Origin: Catellatospora tritici
GTDB taxonomy: Bacteria > Actinomycetota > Actinomycetes > Mycobacteriales > Micromonosporaceae
Reading direction: 5' to 3'
Length of the DNA stretch: 64,000 bases
Assembly (NCBI RefSeq): GCF_019083965.1
Contig: NZ_JAHRCY010000009.1
Span: 124,001-188,000 of the forward strand
Shown here: piece after piece, positions 25,667-32,362 of the stretch
How the letters are laid out: each line of letters starts with the position of its first letter
Position numbering within the stretch: position 1 is the stretch's first letter
The notes under the pieces: model-generated
What the model was told of the DNA's origin: nothing
The model's database searches: none
Seen by the model: the letters and a program-made list of their open reading frames with translations, nothing else
Position numbers and translations under genes: made by a program

Positions 25667-26110
25667 TCAGTGGCTGGACCAGCAGTAGAGGTGCTCGTCA
25701 GCGGCCTGGGCGCGCTGGGCCAGCCCGGACAGTGCCTCGATCGTGGTGACCATCTCGTCGTCAGCGAGGGGCTCGTCCCAGTTCAGTTCCTCGACCTGCC
25801 CCCACCGCGCCGACAGCGCGAGCATCTCGTCCTCGGTGATCGCGGCGAGCGTGTCCCTGGTGGCATCGTCCAGGGACACCACCGACGGGCCCCTGTCCCC
25901 GGCGCTGCGCCACAGCAGTGCGAAATCGACGGTGCCCTCATCGCCGCGCGCGAAGCCGACCAGGTAGCCGAGGATCAGCACCGGATCGATCATCTGCAGG
26001 TCCACGGCGTCTGCGGGCGAGCCCGGAACGACGACCGGCCCCCCGTCCAGATCCTGGACGAGCTGGACGGCCGCGGTGTCGTCGGCCGCGCGAAAGTAGT
26101 CGAACAGCAT
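25667..26110 (-). CDS. Hypothetical acidic protein
   Basis: 147 residues, strongly acidic, preceded by GGTGGAGTGAGTCA. Opening MLFDYFRAADDTAAVQLVQDL and a central segment MIDPVLILGYLVGFARG look conserved, and the C-terminal half is helical. Size, acidity and isolation recall immunity-type proteins, but I recognise no family and no toxin is adjacent. A 29-bp motif shared with the GT51 relic lies 42 bases upstream of its start. Confidence 0.65.
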   Translation of the reverse strand: MLFDYFRAADDTAAVQLVQDLDGGPVVVPGSPADAVDLQMIDPVLILGYLVGFARGDEGTVDFALLWRSAGDRGPSVVSLDDATRDTLAAITEDEMLALSARWGQVEELNWDEPLADDEMVTTIEALSGLAQRAQAADEHLYCWSSH

Positions 26111-26151
26111 TGACTCACTCCACCACGGACCTACGACATCCGCATCTCCAT

Positions 26152-26180
26152 ATGTCGCAATACGAACAAAAAGGGTGTCA
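26152..26180. repeat. ATGTCGCAATACG motif, copy 1
   Basis: 29 bases beginning ATGTCGCAATACGAACAAAA. They match 27508-27536 at 25 of 29 positions. Both copies lie just upstream of a minus-strand gene or relic and in the same orientation relative to it. Possibly a shared promoter or operator, or a scar of duplication. It was not scored as a coding sequence, although an open frame runs through it. Confidence 0.6.
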
Positions 26181-26211
26181 TGTCGCCGGTGGCAGGTCGA
26201 TCCTCTGCGTC

Positions 26212-26256
26212 GACCCCGGCAACCTGTTCCACCTCAACCAGAACATCCGTCCGTAG
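26212..26256 (+). repeat. Direct repeat, right copy (oxidase gene-end scar)
   Basis: 45 bases reading DPGNLFHLNQNIRP plus stop in frame, 42 of 45 identical to the true gene end at 24094-24138. Upstream sequence has no oxidase similarity. It is a scar of an insertion, duplication or deletion event, not a gene. Confidence 0.9.
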
Positions 26257-26289
26257 CACGGTGATCGAACCACGTCGCGACGCAGCGGG

Positions 26290-26895
26290 TCAGGGCGTGC
26301 GGCGCCCGCCGTAGGAGGCGATGAGCGCGTCGACGACGATCTCCGCGTCCGCCTCGGCGAGGTCGGCCGGATACTCGGGCAGCAGGTCGTCCCAGACGAT
26401 CAGCCACGATCCGAAGAACTGGCCCTGGCCTTCGGGCCGGGCGAAGAACCAGATGTGCAGGTGCGCGCCGCCATCGCCGAAGCGGTGCGCATGGGCCCGG
26501 GACACGCCGGGCAGCGCCCCCACGTGCCGGGCGATGTGGGCACTCAGCCGTCCCAGCTCGGCCGCCAGCTCGTCGGGAAGGTCCTCCAGGTCGTGGTGGG
26601 TACGCGGGTGCAGCATCAGCACCAGTGGCACGCCCACTTTCGCGACCCGGGTCAGCCGCCAGTGGTCGTCGAACCAGATCCCCTGGTCTTGGCGCTGGCA
26701 CGAGTGACAGTCGGCCGGGTCTTCGCCTTGGCGCGGCGACTCGGGCAGCACGGGTGGCCGCAACGCGGTCACCCGCAGCCCGTCCTGTTCGAACGGGCTG
26801 ATGTCCCAGCCGGTCATCCGCGACAGCGGCAGCCGCCGCTGCTCGTCCGTGGCGGCGAGGGCGTGCTCGTAGAACTCGTGGGGTCGCAAAGCCAT
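26290..26895 (-). CDS. HIT-like (histidine-triad superfamily) protein
   Basis: 201 residues from MALRPHEF. It has the HIT-fold signature: LVLMLHPRTHHDLEDLPDELAAELG before the core, then AHAHRFGDGGAHLHIWFFARP with HxHx at the active-site position. A CHSCQRQ pair near residue 63 may bind zinc, as in GalT-related proteins. It probably hydrolyses or transfers nucleotide phosphoramidates or similar compounds; substrate unknown. An alternative start six codons upstream has no better ribosome site. Confidence 0.8.
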   Translation of the reverse strand: MALRPHEFYEHALAATDEQRRLPLSRMTGWDISPFEQDGLRVTALRPPVLPESPRQGEDPADCHSCQRQDQGIWFDDHWRLTRVAKVGVPLVLMLHPRTHHDLEDLPDELAAELGRLSAHIARHVGALPGVSRAHAHRFGDGGAHLHIWFFARPEGQGQFFGSWLIVWDDLLPEYPADLAEADAEIVVDALIASYGGRRTP

Positions 26896-26915
26896 GCGCC
26901 GAAGATTAGTCAAGG

Positions 26916-26972
26916 CACCGCGCGGCCGCCGCCCCGCCGACGCGAGCTCGGCGACGACCGGGCCGCGCGGTG
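26916..26972 (-). terminator. Long-loop hairpin after the GT51 relic
   Basis: CACCGCGCGGCC and GGCCGCGCGGTG pair perfectly over 12 bases with a 33-base loop, starting 14 bases past the relic's stop and ending before the HIT gene. Consistent with a terminator for the former transglycosylase gene. Confidence 0.5.
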
Positions 26973-26985
26973 AGCACCGGCGGGG

Positions 26986-27480
26986 TCAGCCGGGGTAGAC
27001 CATCGACCCGCGCACGGACGGCTCGAGCCTGCCCTGCTCGACCATGCTGTCGAGCACCCGGTCCCAGCCTGCGCGCGGCTCGGGGCGGGCCGGGTCGAGC
27101 CGCACGGCGAGCACCGCCGCCTGCTCGATGGTCAGCCGCGCCGGGGTCCTGCCGAAGTGGGCTCGGACGGCGGCGACCAGACCCCGCGCGCCCTGGCCGA
27201 AGTCGGCACAGCTCCGGTAGAAGCCGAGGATCTCCTGGCGGGAGTACTTGTCGTCAAGCTTCATGACCATGATCCGGGTACGCCAGGTGGAGACCTCGTC
27301 CGCCGCCATCTCGGCGGAGGGTCACGATGTATCGCCGGGTGATCAGCGACGCGCCCGGCGGCATGCCGCGGTGCTCGTAGAAGTTCGGATCGATCGGCGG
27401 CGACGAAGGTGTTGACAACCTGCAGTGGCAGTTCCGAAACGGACACCGCCTGGTCGGCGGCCGGATCACCGAGCGCGGTC
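26986..27480 (-). pseudogene. GT51 peptidoglycan transglycosylase, twice frameshifted
   Basis: Three frames together restore the GT51 core. Frame one gives VSVSELPLQVVNTFVAA; after a shift near 27395, frame two gives DPNFYEHRGMPPGASLITRR; after a shift near 27310, frame three gives STWRTRIMVMKLDDKYSRQE, ILGFYRSCADFGQGARG and LTIEQAAVLAV. These match motifs of monofunctional or class-A transglycosylases (EDxxFxxHxG, GASTITQQ-like, KxxExLxxYLN-like). The catalytic Glu of motif 1 falls at the first shift. The N-terminal anchor is not evident. A dead remnant. Confidence 0.8.
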
Positions 27481-27507
27481 GACCGGCAGGAGCCACGATC
27501 GTGCGCG

Positions 27508-27536
27508 ATGTCGCAATACGGACATAAGGGGTGCCA
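27508..27536. repeat. ATGTCGCAATACG motif, copy 2
   Basis: 29 bases beginning ATGTCGCAATACGGACATAA, matching copy 1 at 25 of 29 positions. It lies between the GT51 relic (minus strand) and the ABC substrate-binding protein gene (plus strand), 58 bases before the latter's start. Confidence 0.6.
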
Positions 27537-27594
27537 GCCTGGCCACCACCGGCCGATCATCGGCGACAACGACCGAGCTGCGCGGAGGTATGCC

Positions 27595-28779
27595 ATGTCC
27601 CGTCAACTGACCCGCCGGACCGCTCTGATCAGTGGCCTGGGCCTCGCCGCCGTACCACTCCTGCGGCCCGGTCCGGCCGGGGCGGCACTGCCGCCACTGC
27701 GCCTGGGCGTGCTCACCAGCCAGGCGGCCGCGTCGGCCGACTACGGGCGCCAACTCCTGGTCGGGGTGCAGCAGCGCGTCGCGGCGCTGGCCGGAACGGG
27801 CGGGCACGGCATGGCCGCCCCGATCGAGCTGCTGACCCAGGACATCGGACAGACCGCGAGCACGGCTCGCGAAGCGGTGTCGCGGCTGCTCGACCAGGGC
27901 GTGCACGGCATCGTCGGCCCAGCCGTCGGCTGGCTGAGCGCCGCGGCCGCCGCCGAGGCCGACCGGGCTTGCACCCCGATCGTGCTGCCCGCGATCGGCG
28001 CCGCCCCCGACCTGCCGTACGTCTTCCGCAGCGCCCCCACCGACGCGCAGGTCCACCGTGCCCTGTTCACCGCGATGACCGGCGCGGGCCGAGACACCGC
28101 GGGCATCCTGCGGCTGGCCCCACGGGACACCCCGGCGCTGCGGGAGGCGGTCGACGCGGAGGCCGCGGCGCGGGGGGCTCGCGTCGCCGCCACTGAGGCG
28201 GCGCCGGCCGATGCCACCGGCCTGGCGGACAGGGTGGCGGCGCTGCTGGCCGTGACCCCCGGGGCGTTGGTGCTGGACCTGCCCGCGGCCCTGGCGGGGC
28301 AGGCCGCCGGGGCCGCCCGTGCCGCGTCCTGGACCGGCCCGATCCTGACCACCCCGGACGCGGTGCTACCGGCGTTCCAGCAGGCGGCGGGCCCCGCCGC
28401 CGAGGGTGTCCAGGCGGTCAGTCCATGGCTGCCCGTGGCCGGTGCGGCGGCCGAGGCGCTGCCGCAGCTGATGGCGGTGCGGCGGTTCGCGGAGCGGCTG
28501 CTCGGCGCGGGTGGCCAGGCAGACCCTGTCGCCGGATACGCCGCCGACGCGGTCACCCTGCTCAACCAGGCGTTCCTCGGGCACCGCGACCGCAGGACGG
28601 CCCGCGAGCAACTGGAGAGCGCCTGCTGCATCGGTGTGACCGGGGTGTACAACATGATGCCCGACGACCACGTCGGCCTGACCGACGACGCACTGACCAT
28701 GGTCACCTCGCGGAGCGGCCGGTGGACCACGATCACACCGGAGCCGCCCGCCGCCACTCCGCCGCCGCCGGCCCCGTGA
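27595..28779 (+). CDS. Tat-exported ABC substrate-binding protein (branched-chain amino acid type)
   Basis: 394 residues; the ATG follows GCGGAGGTATGCC. Twin-arginine signal (RRTALISGLGLAAVPLL), cleavage near GAALPPL. The mature protein has the periplasmic-binding-protein type I fold of LivJ-like receptors: RLGVLTSQAAASADYGRQLLVGV, then AREAVSRLLDQGVHGIVGPAVGWLSAA and ARRFAERLLG-type helices. No permease or ATPase genes are adjacent, so it may be an orphan receptor or sensor. A Pro-rich C-terminal tail follows. Confidence 0.85.
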   Translation: MSRQLTRRTALISGLGLAAVPLLRPGPAGAALPPLRLGVLTSQAAASADYGRQLLVGVQQRVAALAGTGGHGMAAPIELLTQDIGQTASTAREAVSRLLDQGVHGIVGPAVGWLSAAAAAEADRACTPIVLPAIGAAPDLPYVFRSAPTDAQVHRALFTAMTGAGRDTAGILRLAPRDTPALREAVDAEAAARGARVAATEAAPADATGLADRVAALLAVTPGALVLDLPAALAGQAAGAARAASWTGPILTTPDAVLPAFQQAAGPAAEGVQAVSPWLPVAGAAAEALPQLMAVRRFAERLLGAGGQADPVAGYAADAVTLLNQAFLGHRDRRTAREQLESACCIGVTGVYNMMPDDHVGLTDDALTMVTSRSGRWTTITPEPPAATPPPPAP

Positions 28780-28854
28780 GATCACCGAAGTTGCCGGGCA
28801 ATCGGGCACTCGACGAGTGTTCATACGCCCGATTGCCTGGCAACTTGCGTGATC
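28780..28854. repeat. Inverted repeat with GTTGCCnGGCAA arms
   Basis: 28-base arms beginning GATCACCGAAGTTGCCGGGC pair with the right arm at 25 positions around a 19-base loop, directly after the substrate-binding protein gene. It may terminate that transcript, but its size and mismatches resemble the other dispersed palindromes here. Confidence 0.75.
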
Positions 28855-28866
28855 ATGAGTGGGAGA

Positions 28867-28903
28867 GGGGCCGGTGGGAGTTCGGCGTACTCCCACCGGC
28901 CCC
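28867..28903. terminator. Hairpin between convergent genes
   Basis: GGGGCCGGTGGGAGT and ACTCCCACCGGCCCC pair perfectly over 15 bases with a 7-base loop, six bases past the GH92 stop. Probably the GH92 terminator; being symmetrical it can also stop leftover transcription from the left. Confidence 0.8.
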
Positions 28904-28908
28904 GGCTG

Positions 28909-31900
28909 TCAGCCGATGAGCTCCCACTCGGCGAGCTGGGTCTCCGCGGCGCCATGGTTGGCGGTGATCTGCAGGCGGTAGCGCTGGAACGCGGTGGGAC
29001 TGCCGACCACGAAGGCCCGGGTCTGGCGCCGGTCCGCGAAGTCGATGTTCGTGCGGGTGTCCACGGTGGTCCAGGTGACGCCGTCGTTGGAGCCCTGCAG
29101 GGTCCAGTTCTTCGGGTCCCGGCCGGGGATGTCGTTGGCCGAGGTCAGCGTGTACTGCTTGACCGCGACCGCCGAGCCGGAGAACTGGTAGGTCACCGTC
29201 GCGGTGTTGGCGAAGGTCAACCACTTGGTCAGCGACGTGTCGTCGACCAACTGGGCCTTGCTCTCGCCGGGGGCGTTCTCGCCGCTGACGGTGATGGTGC
29301 CGCCGGTAGCCCGGTCGGGCATCCGGACCGGCGCGCCGGTGCCGGTGGTGATGGAGGCCGGGATGTCGGCCGCCCCGGTGCCCCAGCTCGACGGAGTCGG
29401 GCCCATCACGAAGGACAGCGTGCCGCCCGCGAGCAGGTCGGCGTGGGTGAGGTAGTTCTTCGGGTACGCGACGCCGTTGAGCGTGGCGCTCTGGATGTAG
29501 CGGTTGGTGTCGCTGACCCCGGGTGCGTCCACCGTGAACGTCTTGCCGTTCTCCAGGGTGATGGTGGCCTTGGGGTGCAGCGGCGCGCCGATGGTGTAGT
29601 CGGTGCTGGCCATGCGGGCCGGGTAGAAGCCCAGGGCGCTGAAGACGTACCAGGCCGACATCTGGCCGTTGTCCTCGTCGCCGAGGTAGCCGTTGCCGGT
29701 GGCGGTGCCGGGGCCGTAGAGCTGGGTGAGCACCTGGCGCACCCGGTTCTGCGTCTTCGAGGGCGTGCCCGCGTAGTTGTACATGTAGATCATGTGGTGG
29801 ATCGGCTCGTTGGCGTGGGCGTACTGGCCGAGGTTGGCGTCGTAGGCCTCGCGCATCTCGTGGATGACACCACCGTAGCAGCCGACCAGGTAGTCACGCG
29901 GTGCCGCGAACACCGCATCGATCTTGGCGGAGAGCTGGGCGCGGCCGCCGTACAGGTTGGCCATGCCCTGCGGGTCCTGCGGGGCCGGGGTGGCGTAGTG
30001 CCACGGCGCGCCCTCGGTGAAGTCGCAGCCCCACTCGTTTGGCTTGAAGTTGGCGTCGGTGGTGCGCCAGGCACCGCTGGTCTGCTTGCCCCGGAAGAAC
30101 CCGACCGACGGCGACCACAGGTTCACGTAGTCCAGCGCCCGGTTGCGGAAGTACGCCGCGTCCTCGGTCTTGCCCAGGGCCTGGCCGAGCTGAGCGATGC
30201 CGAAGTCGTTGACCGCGTCTTCGAGGGTCCACGAGGCGGCCTCGCCGCGCACGTCGGTGGGTACGTAGCCCTTGAAGGTGCTGACCTCGATGCCGTTGCG
30301 GCCGTTGGCGTTGGCGGTGGTGTAGACGGTCGCGTTCTTCACCGCCGAGGCGTACGCGGCGTTGTAGTCGAAGTTGCGGATGCCCTTGATGTAGGCGTCG
30401 GCGAAGGCCAGGTCCTGGTTGCTGCCGACCATCGCGCCGACGTTCCACGGGCCGGACCAGCGCGGCGTCCAGCCGCTCTGCTTGTACGCGTTGACGAACC
30501 CGTCCAGCATCTCGCCAGACTTCGTCGGGGTGAGCAGCGTGTACAGCGGCCAGGCCGCCCGGGAGGTGTCCCAGAACCCGTTGTTGACGTACATCTGCCC
30601 GTCGTGGACCACGTTGTCGTACGGGCTGAAGTGGCGCCGCACCCCGCCGACCATTTCAGACCGGTTGTTCGGGTACATGTACGCCCGGTACAGGTTCGAG
30701 TAGAACGTGATCAGCTGGTCGTTGGTGGCACCCTCCAGCTTCACGGCACCGAGGGCGCTGTCCCACTGGGCGGCGGCCTCGTCGCGTACCGTGTCGAAGC
30801 TCTTGGTGCCGACCTCCTGCGACAGGTTGCTCTGCGCCTGGGCCACGCTCATGAACGAAGTCGCCATGCGCAGCGTGACCTTCTCGCCGGCGCTGGTGGC
30901 GAACCGGATCCAGCTGGTCACGCCCTGGCCGGTGATGGTGCCCGAGGCGGCGATGGCCTTGTCGACCGTGGCGTAGACGTACATCTTCTGGCCGCGGTGG
31001 GTGATGTCACCCGAGATCACCCGGTTGGCGGTGTCGACGCTCAGGCTGCCGGTGCCGCTGTCGATGGTGTCGAACAGGATCACCGACTCCGCCGCGGACG
31101 GGAACGTGAACCGCAGCACGCCCGCGTGGTCGGTGGGCGCCATCTCGACAGTGATGCCGTACGTGTCCAGCTGCGTCTTGTAGTAGTGCGCCCGCGCGAT
31201 CTCGTTGGCGTGGCTGTAGGTCGACTTGCGCGCGTCCGGCGTGGACTTGACCGTGCCGGTCATCGGCATGACCTGCAGCTGCGCGTAGTCGCCGATCCAG
31301 GGACTGGGCTCGTGGCTGACGCCGAAGCCCTGCACCGTGGTGTCGGCCCACTCGTACAGCCAGTTGTCGCTGTTGCCCTTGGTGAACGGGGTCCAGAAGT
31401 TGAACCCGTGCGGCACGGTCGCGCCGGGGAAGGTGTTGCCGCGCGAGTACGACGAGCCCTGGTTGTTGGTGCCGCGCCGCGTTTCGAGGTAGTCCGACAG
31501 CCGCCCGCCCGCGTTGGCCGCGAGCTGGATGTCGTCGAAATAGCCGCGGAAGGTGCCGGTGTTGAGGGGCTGGTCGTAGCCGATCAGGATCTGGTCGACC
31601 GTCTTGCCCGCGACGTTGGCACCGATGTTGCTGGTGACGAAGTTCCAGACGTCGAAGTTCAGCACCGAGCCGCTGCCCTGGAACGTCGGGTGCACCCGCA
31701 CGCCGTGCTGGTCGACGGCCCCGGAATCGCGCAGGTGGGTGCCGTCGGTGAAGAGCAGGTCGACCGCGACGTCCAGATGCCCGCCGGACTGCGGGAACAC
31801 CCAGTAGGACAGCGTGGTGGTCGGCGAGACCGACACGTCGACGTCGAAGATCCGCTGGTACGAGTATGACGACGTGGTGCTCAGGTCGTTGCCCGAGTAC

Positions 31901-32154
31901 ATCAGCGCCGCCGTGCCCGTGTGCCCCCGTTCGTCGCGGGTGCCGCTCTCCATCGCGGTCAGCCCGCAGCAGTAGCCGCCGATGTTCGCGCTGGTCTCGC
32001 TGGTGTTCGTCCAGGTCGGCTGGACGTCACCGGCCTCGAAGCCGGAACTGAAGTCGCTCGCCGCGGCCGAGGCCGGGCCGGGGACGCCGACCGCGAAGCC
32101 CACTGCCAGCGCGACGATCCCGAGCCACACCTGTTTGCGCCGGAACCCGGACAT
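28909..32154 (-). CDS. Secreted GH92 alpha-mannosidase with carbohydrate-binding domains
   Basis: 1081 residues. Signal peptide (1-31). An N-terminal beta-sandwich (about 35-215), then the GH92 catalytic region with RLSDYLETRRGTNNQGSSYS, GPWNVGAMVGSNQD, HEPIHHMIYMYNYAG-like and GDEDNGQMSAWYVFSALGFY motifs (catalytic Glu/Asp in the latter). A C-terminal F5/8 type C (CBM32-like) domain occupies about 950-1081. GH92 enzymes are calcium-dependent exo-alpha-mannosidases acting on N-glycans or mannans. Start supported by CAGGTGAACC. Divergent from the GH43 gene; shared palindromes suggest common regulation. Confidence 0.93.
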   Translation of the reverse strand: MSGFRRKQVWLGIVALAVGFAVGVPGPASAAASDFSSGFEAGDVQPTWTNTSETSANIGGYCCGLTAMESGTRDERGHTGTAALMYSGNDLSTTSSYSYQRIFDVDVSVSPTTTLSYWVFPQSGGHLDVAVDLLFTDGTHLRDSGAVDQHGVRVHPTFQGSGSVLNFDVWNFVTSNIGANVAGKTVDQILIGYDQPLNTGTFRGYFDDIQLAANAGGRLSDYLETRRGTNNQGSSYSRGNTFPGATVPHGFNFWTPFTKGNSDNWLYEWADTTVQGFGVSHEPSPWIGDYAQLQVMPMTGTVKSTPDARKSTYSHANEIARAHYYKTQLDTYGITVEMAPTDHAGVLRFTFPSAAESVILFDTIDSGTGSLSVDTANRVISGDITHRGQKMYVYATVDKAIAASGTITGQGVTSWIRFATSAGEKVTLRMATSFMSVAQAQSNLSQEVGTKSFDTVRDEAAAQWDSALGAVKLEGATNDQLITFYSNLYRAYMYPNNRSEMVGGVRRHFSPYDNVVHDGQMYVNNGFWDTSRAAWPLYTLLTPTKSGEMLDGFVNAYKQSGWTPRWSGPWNVGAMVGSNQDLAFADAYIKGIRNFDYNAAYASAVKNATVYTTANANGRNGIEVSTFKGYVPTDVRGEAASWTLEDAVNDFGIAQLGQALGKTEDAAYFRNRALDYVNLWSPSVGFFRGKQTSGAWRTTDANFKPNEWGCDFTEGAPWHYATPAPQDPQGMANLYGGRAQLSAKIDAVFAAPRDYLVGCYGGVIHEMREAYDANLGQYAHANEPIHHMIYMYNYAGTPSKTQNRVRQVLTQLYGPGTATGNGYLGDEDNGQMSAWYVFSALGFYPARMASTDYTIGAPLHPKATITLENGKTFTVDAPGVSDTNRYIQSATLNGVAYPKNYLTHADLLAGGTLSFVMGPTPSSWGTGAADIPASITTGTGAPVRMPDRATGGTITVSGENAPGESKAQLVDDTSLTKWLTFANTATVTYQFSGSAVAVKQYTLTSANDIPGRDPKNWTLQGSNDGVTWTTVDTRTNIDFADRRQTRAFVVGSPTAFQRYRLQITANHGAAETQLAEWELIG

Positions 32155-32199
32155 GGTTCACCTGCCCGATCATGAAGAAGTCTGTGAACACGAATGATC

Positions 32200-32211
32200 T
32201 TGCGCGCGCAA
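32200..32211. promoter_or_regulatory. TTGCGCGCGCAA palindrome, candidate LacI-type operator
   Basis: A perfect 12-base palindrome with a central CG step, 46 bases upstream of the GH92 start. LacI-family operators usually have this symmetry and centre. A regulator gene is not in the window. Confidence 0.45.
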
Positions 32212-32235
32212 ATGCTGCATCGAGATTGAACGTTA

Positions 32236-32251
32236 TTGACATCGATGTCAA
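32236..32251. promoter_or_regulatory. TTGACATCGATGTCAA palindrome, candidate operator
   Basis: A perfect 16-base palindrome centred on CG in the AT-richer middle of the 208-bp divergent region between GH92 and GH43. The length, symmetry and central CG fit a LacI-family operator controlling sugar-degradation genes. The embedded TTGACA could also overlap a -35 box, giving direct repression. Confidence 0.6.
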
Positions 32252-32362
32252 CATCTGAAATAACTCCAAAACGGACCGTGTGCGATCCGATTCCGATCGG
32301 GTCGGGATAACGGGCCGATGACCAGCGTGTTACGTGCCCGTCCCCCGAAAATCGGAGTTCAC

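Noticed and set aside
26152..26256. Short protein starting MSQYEQKGC and ending in the oxidase tail
   Set aside because: It merely reads through the 29-bp motif and the 45-bp scar; no ribosome site and no independent similarity.
28849..31869. 1006-residue open frame antisense to the GH92 gene
   Set aside because: It is Val/Gly/Arg-rich with no domain and reads opposite a clearly conserved enzyme. Long antisense frames are expected in high-GC actinomycete DNA.
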